Shown here: piece after piece, positions 1-12,480 of the stretch
Layout: every line of letters begins with the position of its first letter
Numbering within the stretch: the stretch's first letter is position 1
Origin: Lithospermum erythrorhizon
Taxonomy: Eukaryota > Streptophyta > Magnoliopsida > Boraginales > Boraginaceae
Reading direction: 5' to 3'
NCBI GenBank assembly: GCA_019722365.1
Contig: JADFUC010002248.1
Span: 248,001-312,000, forward strand
Length of the DNA stretch: 64,000 bases
The notes under the pieces: model-generated
Seen by the model: the letters and a program-made list of their open reading frames with translations, nothing else
Databases searched by the model: none
What the model was told of the DNA's origin: nothing
Translations under genes and position numbers: made by a program

Positions 1-323
1 CTCAAGTTTTAAGATTAATCAGTAAAGCCAAACTAATCAATGTTGTTCTTAAAGAATGCGGCCTAACTATCAATGTTGATGACTAAAGGATGTGGCCAAC
101 TATAATTGTTGATAACCACGTCAAGTACAACTGCATATCAGGATACACTCATCAGGAGGATTAGAATGGATTTGATGACTTACTCCAAGATACAGAGCAC
201 ACTAAAAATTGTTTGGACTCTGTAAAGAGGTTAAAAATGAACAAATAGAATGAAAATCTATATTTTTTGCACTAAATATTCTCCCTACTGTAACAAAAAA
301 AAAAATCTTTTGAAGGAGCATTC

Positions 324-3300
324 CTCCCACTCAGATGTTGTTAGAGGAATAGAAGGATCAAGCATTGTCGTCACGACATCTACAAAAGGCACACCAGCGA
401 CAGCAGCCCTGAATAAGTCAGGACGCATATTAAGTACTTCACCAATGAGCAGCCCCCCTGCACTTCTACCGTTGATGGCAAGTCTTTCTTTGGAACAATA
501 TTTTCTCTCTATCAAGAACTCCGCACAAGCAATAAAATCAGTGAATGTGTTTTTCTTCTTCAAATACTTCCCATTCTCATACCACTGTCTGCCCATTTCA
601 CCGCCTCCACGAATATGTGCAATTGCAAATACAAAACCCCGGTCCAATAAAGATAATCTTGAAGCCTTGAAAGCCGGATCAATACATATCTGAAAGAACA
701 TCAGTGAGTCACGGACAAACTTTAAGTCAACTCAAATCTTGACATTGAGATACGGAAAGCAATCATGTGTTTTCCGAGAAAGAAAATTCAAAACTTAGGC
801 CAAGGACATGTCTTTATTTGAATCGATCTAAAAGAAAATAGCAATTTATCAACGCCATTTAACAAAGAGAGAAATTTATATCCGAGGTAGTATTCTTCAA
901 TCTATACAAATTCTACACATTGTTTAGGACAGTATATGATTTTCTCACAATCATCTCACATTCTTTTTTAGAGTCGAGGAAGCCTTCACCTAAGGAATGT
1001 GCTGAACTGAACTGTTAGGGAAGAGGCTGAGGATACAACTATAAGTCTACATGTTAGATAAGCAGAAAGATGAGGATCTAATACTAAGAACCAAGTGGGA
1101 AAATCATTAGTATTCATGATTCATTAACTTTTGAAGACTGAGAAGTTGATCAGCCCTGGAATCCCCCACAGGATGAGATTTTTTTCTTTGCAAAACTATG
1201 ACTGAGGATTTAACATTTCTAATTCAAATATTTTGAGCCTCTCAATCCTTTTACCTCATATGAACCATAACCATAAAGAAGCAACGGATAGGCATCAAAG
1301 GCTTTTAGGTTCTTGTATACAGGTGAAATATAGGTATGAGGTGCCATCAGAAGCAGTAGCCCATTGTCTTTCAGTCACATAATTTGAAGAATCAAAGCCT
1401 CCCAATACCTGAGTAAACCAAGTCGAAGAACTCATTATAAAAAAATTAATTTGCAACCTTAGGAATCAGAAAAGGAAACCAACCAGACAATTCAATTCTG
1501 CAGGAACTATGAGCTTACATGGAGAGTAGTGATTTTCAGCGATCATCTCACTTTCACTGTAAAACCACTGCTTTAACCAGTTACTTCTGACTTTTTCAAA
1601 TATATCCATACAGCTTGGCTACTAAAGTTTCTCACATATAGTTTCAGCTTTATAATTTGAAAGTTTGTTATCAAATAACAGGAGCCCTTCATTAGTTACT
1701 CCCAGTTTAGAAGTAAATATTTTGAATAATTATTCAATCTCTGAAAGAAAACATAATAAGACCTTAGGAAAACAGTCTCATAGGCCTATTTTTTTTTTTC
1801 ATGAAAATGTAAAGTGTGTGTGTGTGTGTGGGGGGGAGTATTCTCAAACATTCATTTATTTTAAAAGGTTTTCGAGGTAGAATGATATCCCACTCTGCTA
1901 TATAAATCTTATTTCCTTTTCCGAGGTACTTTGCAAAGATTTTTTTTTCCCAGGAAAAGAATGGTTTATTGAGACAAGCAAAATCTACAATCGATCATCT
2001 CCCATTAGCATGCTTGAAGTATTCAGCAGCTTAAACAAGTATAGATATGCCATTGGAGCTTGTTTAATTCCCACATGGAGCGAAGATAGCATATCTAGTC
2101 TGAAATGGGAGTAAAATTCTAGAAGAAAGTCTAGAAACCGACAGTCAGCAAGCAAGCAGATTGAACCACTAGAACATTGTATTAAGCATTCAGTCAAGCT
2201 ACCATAAATAGTTTATTAAATACCCATATAACTCACAGTGTCAATCTTCTTCAGAACTGAAACACCTGTATCCATATCATAGTCATAGACTGAAGAGGGT
2301 GTCCTCATTGAACTATAGTGGAACCGCAAAATGTTAGAGGAAAATTGTGATTCCATCGGATCCACTGAATATATAGGGTCGACAAAATCAACAGCCCGAC
2401 CGCTTTGAAGTCCTTGAAGTGGCTCTCCAATTGGTGGAAGGCGATACACAATTATTCTGAGAAGACCATTTTCACGTTCATACACAGTAATGTGATCAGT
2501 AAAAAGTTGAACGTCTTGAAGCTTGACGCTGGAGAAAACAAAAAATTATCCTGAAATTAGTCTCAATAAGTATGTTAAACGAAATTATCCTGAAATTAGT
2601 CTCAATAAGTATGTTAAAAGAAAGGCTACAATTTATAGGCATGAATAAACCTGATTACAAGATGATAAGAAAATCAATTTAACTATTCCAATCAACATAA
2701 TAATTCTCCTCAACAATTATATTGCAGAAGGAAACATAGAGGGAAAACAATATCAATTAAACATATGGAAGACAAATACAAAAACTGCTTAATAGATTTC
2801 CCTTTACCCCAAACAATATATCATGCCAAATGATTTTTTCCAGATAAATGAATAATATAAAATCAAAACCTTTGCCGGTGAGGCAGAAGAACTGTGGTCA
2901 TTGATGGATCATCCATTGGGCATGCTAGCAGTTCTGAGTTAAAACACTCTTCACTTCTTCTCTTAATGAAAAAATGATTTCCACGATGGCTGACAGATGT
3001 GTCAATGCCATCCACACGAGGAGTTAAAACCTGTAGTCCATTTTCTGGCTTTGAGATATCAAGGTAAAAAACAAATCTCGTAATTTTACTCTCAGAAGAC
3101 ACAAATAGGAACTTCTTGCTTTCAGAGGCCTCAACATCCACAGAGAACATGTCATCCTTTTCATGATATAGGCAAGTGTCCTTTGACTGGTCTGCCCCCA
3201 GCTTATGCAGCCAAACCTACGAAAAGTTTCAAAGGCAAAAACGTATAAGATAAAAATGCAGGCCATGAAAATAGGCAAGTAGATGAATAGTATATGTTAT

Positions 3301-5334
3301 GCACAAAGTAAAAAAGAGAAAAATGACACAGTAGACTCTAGCAGAGAAAGTATTTTCCAATGTCACTGAAAGGTTTAAAAAAATCTGTGCACCTTGTCTG
3401 GCCGGTGTATTTCGTCCATTGTAGTATAAACTAAAGCCTCATTGCCCGCCCATTCAAGATAAGATGTGACACCAACTAATGGTTTCCCAACTGGTTCTCG
3501 AGTCTCAGCATCAATAACATGGACAGAGTAGATCTCATCTCCTTTAGTATCTTCTGCGTAGGCTACCAACTTATTATTTGGACTGACCTAAATAAATAAC
3601 AAGAAACATGAGGGTAAGCAGGTGTGGAAAAAACCTAAAGCCAATTTCTACAATAAAAACCAGGAGATACATGGTGATCTCATACTTTAAAAGAGCCTAT
3701 GCTGTAATAGGCATGTTCTTGAGCTTTGACATTCTCATCAAGAATTATATGTTCTGGAGGAGCATCGGGGCCTGTTGGCATAATATCATAAACAGAAGGT
3801 GGAGCTTTATCATCAGTTATGAGACGCCTACAGCGTTGGACATATTCCTTCCCTTCCAAAGTCCTTGTGTAGTAGTAGTAAGGTCCTCGTCTTTTTGGAG
3901 CGGAGATGTCATCCTCCTTTATGCGTCCCCGAATTTCTGCATAAATCTGATCTTCCAACTCTTTGGTGCCTGAAATAGTATTAATTTCACACAAGTGATT
4001 GACAAGTTATTCTAATACTACCTCCATCTCAAAAATATCTTGTAGTTTGATTTTCAACTGGAGATAAGATTGTCCATTTTGATTTTCAATGGTCAAAACT
4101 ACCTTAATTTACAAACATAACTTTGATTTGGATCAAAATCATCATGTCAATAGAAACATATGTTAAAAATACCATCTTTTTGATATTTTCACCACATACT
4201 TTACAAATGCACAAACATTTAATCTCAAAATTTCAAACTGGACAATCTTTTTGGGATATTGGGGAGTACCAACCAAGCAAAACACACATCTAAACAACCA
4301 CATTAACCAAAGCATGTCTATTAAGCACACAAACCAGCATACCAAACTCATTGTATTAAAAAATACCATCTTTTGATATTTTTTCACCACATATTTTACC
4401 ATATACACAACATTTAATTCCAATATCCACAAACTGGACAATCTTTTTGGGACAGTGAGGAGTACCAACCAAGCAAAACACACATCTAAACAACTAGATT
4501 AACCAAATCATGTGTATTAAGCACACAAACCAACCATAACAAACACATTGTATTAAAAATACTCTCTTTTGATATTTTTTCACCAAATACTTTACAACAT
4601 ACACAAACATTTAATTCCAATATCCCAAAACTGGACAATCTTTTGGGATAGTGGGGAGTACCAACCAAGCTAAACACACATCTAAACAACTAGATTAACC
4701 AAAACATGAGTATTAAGCTCACAAACCAACCATAACAAACTCATTGTATTAAAAACACCATCTTTTGAAATAATTGAATATCATTGAGGTCAAGACTTCG
4801 AATCTCATTGTAGGGGAGGGGGGTTAGTAATTATTGTAATCTTAACTATTAAAAAAAAACCATCTTTGGTATTTTTTCACCACATATTTTACCATATACA
4901 ACATTTAATTCCAATATTTCAACTGGACAATCTTTTGGGATAATGGGGGAATACCAACAAACCAAAACACACATCCAGACAAGTAAAATAAGCAAAACAT
5001 AAAGATTAAGCATTTAAGCATACTAACCCTTCATAACAAAATCAGTATATTCATTTTCTTGATGCAAATGAGCAAGAACTTGAGGATTAGTACGAGAATC
5101 ATCACGCATCCAATAGTATTCATCAATTCTGACATCTCCAAACATTTCCATTTTGTGGGGCACTTTTTTAGCAATTGGAGGAGTCTTGGTTATTGCAGAC
5201 ATTGTTGTTGTGTACAAGGATTTGATGCACAAAGGTTGTTGTCTGAAGAGAGACAGTTCAAGGGTACTTGTATTTATACAAGAAAATGGGATGAATCTTT
5301 TGATGGATTTGCATTGGTAAACTCTACATAACAT
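324..5334 (-). CDS. Prolyl oligopeptidase family serine protease (oligopeptidase B / protease II-like), 3' part off window, frame interrupted in exon 6
   Basis: S9A-type peptidase that cleaves short peptides, by homology usually after basic residues. Inferred exons (minus): 5028-5334, 3686-3969, 3393-3587, 2870-3216, 2237-2528, 1255-1408, 324-689. Exons 1-5 join in frame and encode the N-terminal part and propeller ([35 protein letters not shown]). Exon 7 carries the nucleophile motif GRSAGG and [15 protein letters not shown]; the catalytic Asp and His should lie beyond the left edge. The protein has a 44-residue extension before an internal Met (MSAITK) where close relatives are expected to start, so it may have an organellar presequence or two start sites. 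Oddities: exon 6 is 154 nt where a multiple of three is needed, with a visible switch of frame near 1335-1345, and the donor after exon 7 reads GA instead of GT (322-323). The family is certain; whether the copy is functional is not. Confidence 0.9.
1815..1840. repeat. (TG)n / G-run microsatellite
   Basis: A run of alternating GT is followed by a run of G, inside an intron of the oligopeptidase gene. A T-run precedes it near 1790. Confidence 0.8.
2543..2620. repeat. 39-bp tandem duplication in oligopeptidase intron 5
   Basis: Two near-identical copies (2543-2581 and 2582-2620) containing AATTATCCTGAAATTAGTC sit just beyond the acceptor of exon 5. This is a simple local duplication with no coding content. 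Confidence 0.9.
4016..4268. mobile_element. Stowaway-like MITE in oligopeptidase intron 1
   Basis: The left end reads TACTACCTCCATCTCAAAAA and the right end, in reverse complement, reads TACTCCCCAATATCCCAAAA. The pair gives imperfect inverted ends of the CTCCCTCC(A/G)TCCC type seen in plant Stowaway/Tc1-mariner MITEs, with TA at the outer edges. It has no coding capacity, and its right half is re-used in the adjacent tandem array. Confidence 0.55.
4160..5038. repeat. Tandem array of about 193-bp units in oligopeptidase intron 1
   Basis: Four to five imperfect copies begin near 4162, 4355, 4550, 4749 and 4851. Each contains the block CCATCTTTTGATATTTT, then TTCACCACATA, ACTGGACAATCTTTTGGGAT, GGGGAGTACCAACCAA, AACACACATCTAAACAA and CTCATTGTATTAAAAA. 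The fourth copy is broken by an 80-90 bp insertion (about 4769-4853). The array fills most of the intron and stops next to the exon 1 donor at 5027. The unit includes the right end of the adjoining MITE. Confidence 0.85.
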
Positions 5335-6821
5335 TCTATTGGTACACCTAGGATTATTTGGGCGTTCATATTATATGTCATCAAGTCGGCTTCGAGGTAT
5401 CAAATGGAATAAACATACTTGTTACTGAGACTGATGCTGGTATCGAAATCGAATTTTTAGGTACGGAAATGTCGAGCGGCTAATGAAGTTTACAGTTAAT
5501 TTCTCGTAAAAATATGTAAAAACCTACCAGTAGTCGTATTTGTAATGAATAACGGAATTCGGATGCGTCGCGGCTTTGCTAGTCGGATAATTACATGGTT
5601 ATTTCAAGTATCAAACAATATATTTTGTAAGTCTTAGTTTATAATCACTAGAGCGGGGAATCAAATAGGATTTTCTGATTGAGTACCATGCGAGTACCGT
5701 TTACCACGTATGTTGATAGCACTACAAACATATGTAGGCTATAAGTATATTGATATCTATATATATCTCAATGCTTGAGGATAAATCGATGAAGCCAGAT
5801 CAATTGTATTTTTCGACTACAGAACTCGTATAAGAGCCGAATAAGCTAGCATGATAACAAATTACATATAAAGTGTCCATAATGTCACTACGCATAAAAA
5901 AAAGAGTTTAAAGGTCACAATCCTACAAAGTCCATAACTATTTACATTAGTAATGGATGCCTTGAAAACTTAAAGAAATTAAAAAGTGCAATTATTTTGA
6001 GAGAGAGTAAACTATAGTTCCTTTTTTGGTCTCTTCATCTACAATTATTGGAACATCAATAGCATCCCCATCACATTTTTTAGCAATTCTTCAGAAAACC
6101 CAAAAATGATGTCCACAGGTTCATTTATTGAGAATGAAGAATACTACAGCAGGCACTGTGTTATCTTGTTATTTGAGAATGAAGAGAATATTTGGTTATT
6201 AAGCATGGACAAGGATTGATATACCTTGGGTCTTTTACGAAATATATCGGATTGACAATCTCATCTAACATATCTGCCATGTACAACAGAAATGAATAGA
6301 AATCTAAAGGATTACATTCACTGAATATCATTAAATTAATAACGAACTAACAGTGTTGAATGCAGCCTTCATTAACGATGGTGTTGTTGGTGGTTGGTTA
6401 GTGTAAGGAAGGAGCCTATCGATAGTTCTATATGCATCATTACTCATGCTACCTCGTTTAATTGAGTCTATCTGGACGATATAACTATTCGATGCATGAT
6501 ACGTTATTAGGAAAAAATCATGATACCGCATATGAAATATGTAGAACAGAGAGGATAAAACCGTTTTGGTATTTGTATCGATATTTAGTAAACTACTGTT
6601 AAATATACACTAGTTTTTATTTGAATGAACTAAGTCACATTTTTATTTGATCAAGAATTTCAATGGTTGTAAAGCTATGTTAATTTGTCATTTATATGAA
6701 AAGGTATCTTATTATATACTTACTTCATGAGTTCTTACTTGGATTGCACCATTTGAATGAGACATGCACATTGATATAATACTATTGCACAAAAAAAGGT
6801 GTGATTCAAAACCAACTAAAT
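5335..6821. other. Intergenic: oligopeptidase promoter side and SUN gene 3' side
   Basis: No supported gene. The part nearest 5335 should hold the oligopeptidase promoter, and the part nearest 6821 the 3' UTR of the SUN gene. Short open frames here have no recognisable product. Confidence 0.6.
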
Positions 6822-9724
6822 TTACAAAGAAAGGATTAACATAGTAATGATACAGCTCAATAACAAGAAAAACCAGGAAGGCTGAGTAGAACAAAATTTC
6901 CTGGAATTATCTTTCTTCTTGAAGATATCTATGAACATTCTGAGAAGGGCAATAAATCCAAAAGTTGTGCATAAAAGAAATATAACAATCCCCTTGTTCT
7001 CCATATGTACTTGATGCCCCCTTACATTTTCCACCTGCAGCCTGCGATATCACAAGTCGAAAACGTTAGCACTGAGAACAGCAAGCACCTATAATCAGTC
7101 TAGACAAAAGAAAATATATGTTGACATGACTTTTTACTTCAGTTCGATAATTATACAAATAAAGGGCTCGTCCGAAGATCAGGATGTGCCTCCTGCTATA
7201 TTCAGTCGGAGAGAGTCGGGCCACCTTTTTACCTCATAGGTACTGAATTTTGCTTTTACATGAGTAAAACTTGCCTTTGAATAACAGTAAAAAGGGGATT
7301 CAAGAAATTCAGTCGGAATCAATGGTAGTTGATATCAGAAAGGATAGGACTGGGAATTACTGATGTTGATTATACAGTATTTAATATAAATCATCTCACG
7401 ATGGGTCATATGTGTTCATAAAGACCACCTGGTTCATGCGATGTTATCCATCATAGGGAGATGGGGGACAAAGGATTGTCAACAGATGGCTACTGGTATA
7501 GACTTGTTCTTGCTACATTCAGTGTCGATGATATACAGAAAATAGAGTGGGATGACGAACTCAATAAAAATGTTAAATATCTTATGTACTGGAAACAAAA
7601 GGCACCTGAGATCAGCATTGTTTCTGATTATGTCATCCAGCTGAACTGAAACAAGAGATCTCCAAGACATAAGATCAGAAACTTCTTTACTCTGCAACAC
7701 ATAAAACTGAAGTGTCAAAAGATATCATTGTTAGCATATCTACATGAAAATCAGGAATCACAAGATTATCATACCATTGCGTTATTGCTGTCGGATAAAC
7801 TCCTGATGTCAGATCTGACGTTTTCCAAGAGTACATTTTTGTCCCTGCTATCTTTATCGATTTCTTTGAATATGTTTCCATATTTGGAGTTCAATTCCTC
7901 CAAGAATCGCTCGAGAACCGACAAATTTATATCAAGAGACCTCACTTTCTTCATCAAAATCTTCAGAACACTATCTCCCGGCATTCTATTTACTTGTAGC
8001 TGGCGAATTTCTTCAACTGCATCAGGCACATAGATTATTGCTGCTCCATGTTTCATATCAGTGTTTCCAACTGCAGCGTCAGGTTCCAGTTCATCAACGA
8101 TGTTTTGATGATTATCACCCTCACGGTAGACAGACTGGTCTGTTACAGGTCTCTTTTCTCCGCCAGATTCAACAGGCACATATACTTTATCTTGAACAAG
8201 ATCTTCCAGCATCCTCTCTACAGCATCCTCTCCATAAACTTCAAGAACACTCAATGTACAGTAAAATTCGGATCCATAGTGACGTAAGAGATTCAACTTC
8301 ATGTATCTGACCCATTTTGGTTCTGGAAGAACAAAACGCTGAGCATGCTTCACATTGTCAGCAGTGAAATTCCCAAGTTTGGTCCAGGTATCAGTTGGAA
8401 AAAGGGGACTACCAAACAGCTCGAATTCTTTCAACTTGGATGAATAATGTTCAAAATTTGCTATTTCAATGGTATCGACTAATGTTTCCTCTGAGAGTTC
8501 TAGTATGACATACTTGTCTTCCGCGGAGCAAGGATTTCTTAAATACTTATCCTTATCTCTGCTTAAAATATTCGGAGCACCTTTGGCTTCCTTGTTGTAT
8601 TCCAACACCTTCGCTCCTTTTGAAGCAGATGCGTAATTGTACTCTACCCCTCCAGGCTCCACCCTGTGTATTATTCCTCCGACTTGTCCAGTGAAATATT
8701 TGCTCCTAGAATTAAAGGCTTTATGTTTGAATTCATCGAGACCTAAAGGCACTGAACCAGAAAACTTATCCCCTTTCAAAGACTCCTTACCATTCCCAGC
8801 AGAATCATCCTTTGCTGTTTCTGCCTGTCCAGTAATAGACGATTCTGCCTGTCCAGAATCATTCTTGCCATTCACAGCTTGATTATGGGGCACACTAGGG
8901 GACAACTTCTTCGGCGGATCCTCAGAGTTTACTCCTACTACCAAATCTTCAGTGACCATCGAAGCAGAATCCGAGCCTTGATCAATTCTCCCTTTATCTG
9001 CATCCTGTGTACTACCACCGGCTGAATATTCTTGAGTTCCATCTGAAGCTATCATGGGGGAACAATAATAAGTTGCATCCATGAAGATTTATTGATTGAA
9101 AAATAACAATGTCACACATCATAATTTATGACAAAGGTGATCAAGCTAAGAAGAAAAACTAAAGATTGCAAGTCAACTTCACAATTATACGTGTATTCTG
9201 GTACTAAAACATTATTAGGTGAATCATAGCAATATCAGCAGTATAATAACCACATATATGTATGAGCTTAAATGAAGATTTATTGATTGAAAAATAACAA
9301 TGTCACACATGATGGGAAGACTAAATGTATGGCTAAATCACCAACAACCCACACCACAATAACTTGTCTTCCAAATGGAAAATGGATCAAAATGACCAAA
9401 CTACTTTATCACAAAGTCATATTATATCACTAACTAGAAAATTCAGAGTCTAGTGTCTATGTATGGAACCTTATACATTTACTCAACTATATATGAAGCA
9501 ACGAAGCTTTTAAAATACAGATCAGAACATATAATGATATAAACTAAAGGAATATCGTGGAACTAACCTTTGTTTCCATCACTATTGCCAATCCGTGGGA
9601 TCATAAGAAACGCAAGAGCCCAAACAAACAAAACTAGAGGAAGAGATACATGGTATAAGCGATTCCCCCAAAACTCCTTCTCCAAAGCTCTTCTTTGTCG
9701 AAGAGCTCTATGTGATCTTTGCAT
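6822..9724 (-). CDS. Mid-SUN domain protein (AtSUN3/4-like), nuclear envelope/ER membrane
   Basis: Complete 578-residue protein. Exons (minus): 9568-9724, 7775-9048, 7606-7691, 6822-7041, all joining in frame. The N-terminus ([18 protein letters not shown]) with one hydrophobic segment at about 24-43 matches plant mid-SUN proteins. An acidic, Ser/Gly-rich linker follows, then the SUN domain at about 190-326 ([32 protein letters not shown]). A predicted coiled coil spans about 430-520, and two hydrophobic segments lie at the C-terminus (about 524-543 and 562-578). Central SUN domain plus N-terminal and paired C-terminal membrane segments is diagnostic of the mid-SUN class, which differs from classical C-terminal SUN1/2 proteins. 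These proteins act in nuclear-envelope and ER membrane complexes and can pair with other SUN or KASH-type partners (family knowledge). The exon 2 acceptor has two AGs 6 nt apart, both compatible with frame. Confidence 0.95.
9081..9310. repeat. 39-bp direct repeat pair in SUN intron 1
   Basis: The block beginning ATGAAGATTTATTGATTGAA and ending TGTCACACAT occurs at 9081-9119 and again at 9272-9310. The first copy lies about 30 nt from the exon 2 acceptor, in the branch-point region as read on the minus strand. Confidence 0.85.
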
Positions 9725-12480
9725 TGCTCATCAACTCTATCTGCTGCACATCGCCAATGAATTGCTCCGCAACCTGAGAGTGATAAGAACGCCAACACCC
9801 TACTAACCAAAAGCCAAATTCAGATCAACCTTAACTACAACATCATAAATTCTGCAAATTATGTATTGACAAATTATTTAAAAGGAATCCACTAATTCCC
9901 CAGGGTGGCAGTATTAGCATTGAATAAATTGCACACAAAACTTTTACCAAAACTAATTCCAGTACATGTATATACCAAAAATGAAATCAAAGCTGGAAAT
10001 AAATTTCAAAACTTATCCATAAATTCAAATACAAGTTAACTGTTTTTTAGTACAACAAACACTATCCCAATTCCCACCACACACTGAAATGGGACACTCA
10101 AATTCCACAACCAAATCTCAGTTTTCTATCTAACATCAATAGACTAAAAGAACATACAAATTTATTCTCTAAAAAGATCAAAATTTTGTAACCAATCAAC
10201 ATAATTCCCATAACCCAACAAAAAAAATTACAAAAAGATTGAATCTTGATAATGAAAATGCATAAAACTATAAATAAATCTAGAAAACAAAGTTAATCAC
10301 TAAAATATCAAATCTTTATTATAATCAATCAACTAAAATCCCATAACCCAACAAACAAAACAACAAAAAGATCAAATCTTTATTACAAACAGATGCATAA
10401 AACTATAAAAAAAAAAACACAAAATCCAACATGGGTTTCTTTCTTTATGAGTATAAAACAAAATTAACATCACAAAAACTACCTGAAGAGTAATTAAACC
10501 TTCAAAATCCCAATGAATCCAAATCCTAATAGTATAAGTTTGAATAAACAATTCACATCAAATGAATAATTAAATATTGTCCAATGCATATATATGTATA
10601 TATATATTATACTATATGGTTTAATATATATATATTTTTTAGTATTGTAACTGCTTGTATGAGCTGGTTTATGCTGAATGAGCCATTGTTGTCTACTTTA
10701 TTTTTATAGGCAACAATGTAAGGAGGATTCTTGTGTCAATTCATGTCTAATCAAAATGATTTTGTCTAGTTTTAAATTATGGTGTTTGAAATTTAAATCT
10801 CAAGTACAAGTACTTTGTTAGTAGTATATTATTTCATAAAACATAATATATCAAATATTAGAGTTTTTAATATAGTTTAATACGGAGTATTAGTATGTTA
10901 GTTTTGATTTAAATTGAAATTATATATGAAATATTAATATGGTTATAAAAGTTGTTACTTTTTTTTATGAAATAAAAACATTACTCACCAACTACTTCAT
11001 ATATAGTATATGAGGTGTCATAGGTAATATAACGAATATAATAGTACAAGATTTGATATAGAATTATTTTGTACTTCACAAAGTTTTTGAGTTTGAAAAG
11101 ATTATAGTAAGAGTATATTTTTAGGTTTTTTATTTTTACATTTTAAATATTAATAATCATATTTTTTATTTTTATTTTTACCTGTTAATTTACTTTATAT
11201 AAATTTAATATAACATTAAAAATAAAATATAATTTATTACTGACACATTGGCACCTTGTAAATTCAAAATTAGAATTATTTACCAAATTGGAGTATACCT
11301 TGTCAGATCTGTGTTAAATACTGTATTTTCCAAATGATTGGTTGTATGATTTTTTTTTTTTTTTACTTATTTAGATGAGTCTAGAAGGATCGAGGTAGAT
11401 TTAGTTACCATTATTTGTGTCAGTGAATGAGATGATTACTATACAAATCCAGTAAAAAATTGTACACCATCTTTATGAGAGGCATGAAATTGCAGAGATG
11501 ATGAGCTGGGACTGTATCTACCTTTTGTTTAAATTGTACGACAAGTTAAGGTCCGGATCCATGGTCCCGAGCTTTTCGTGGAATTTCGGAATGAGGAGGC
11601 TTGAGGCGCGTGTGTGGCTTGATTTTATAATTTTACAAATCGAGGGGAAGTAAAAAGTACTTGTATTTTTAGTTTAATTGGCCACCTAGGAAATCAATTG
11701 CCTTTTCATTCGGATCCGAGACACATCTCATTTTATTTTATGGTACACTAATATATTTATCCTTTGATGAATAATTGATTCTCCCCTACATATATTTTAT
11801 GTGGTACTACGGTCTTGAGTAGATACAACTGTGTCAACGGACGCAAGAGGCTCACTGGTTGGGAAGTATTTCCGTCTACTTGGTGTAGAGGTAGAGGAAG
11901 CGGGGATTGTATTTTGTTGATGCCGTTTGTTTGGTGTAGGAGCAGCAATTGGCGTTGTTTTTTCCTCTATTAGGGTGGTGTAGACTCTAATAGGGGGCCG
12001 GAGTAGAGTTATTGTTGCTTGTGTGATATACTGGATGTTATTGACTGTGTATGTGATAGTTTATTTCGTTGGATTATTTGATATGATTAGGTTATCGGAT
12101 AGTATTGAATTATTCTGGATTATTTGAGAGGTGGATTATATTAAATTGTTGAGACTATATGTTTACATATATGCGCCTTAATAATAATGATTAGTTATTG
12201 TTCGTCATATGGATATTATTTGAGCTCAGGATTCATTACTTTATTTGGGGACCGTAATTTTGTAGTTGAAGAGAGGCGTTAGGTGGCACCATCTTTTCAG
12301 GCGAGGAGGCGAGGTATAATCGTAGGTACAGTTGAATTGGCTAGGATATCATCAGATCTTCGGTGTGTACCTTGTGTTGTGTCAAATATGTATTTACAAA
12401 AGCGTGTTGGCATATGATTTGTCACGATTGATGAAATTGTGAAGTGTAATAATTGTTGTTATCTTATATCACCGTCACAG
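9725..12480. other. Intergenic and likely 5' leader of the SUN gene
   Basis: Close to 9725 is the SUN 5' UTR. A possible 5' UTR intron runs from a CAG|GTAGTT donor at about 10482 to a TTAG acceptor near 9803 (minus strand), which is inference only. Around 10585-10640 there are runs of alternating AT. From about 10640 to 12480 the DNA is AT-rich, then T/G-rich, with no supported gene; the last few hundred bases may be the 5' leader of the LINE. Confidence 0.5.

Noticed and set aside
250..693. 147-codon plus-strand open frame
   Set aside because: It is antisense to exon 7 of the oligopeptidase; the minus strand carries the conserved GRSAGG sequence.
4163..4689. Minus-strand open frames of 106 and 67 codons
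   Set aside because: They run through the 193-bp tandem array and repeat the same peptide, so they reflect the repeat rather than a gene.
4780..4830. Possible tRNA-like segment with CTTCGAATCTC
   Set aside because: No cloverleaf, no matching D-arm or acceptor stem; it lies within the insertion in the tandem array.
8038..8310. Plus-strand open frames across the SUN coding exon
   Set aside because: Antisense shadows of the 1.27-kb SUN exon, with no recognisable product.
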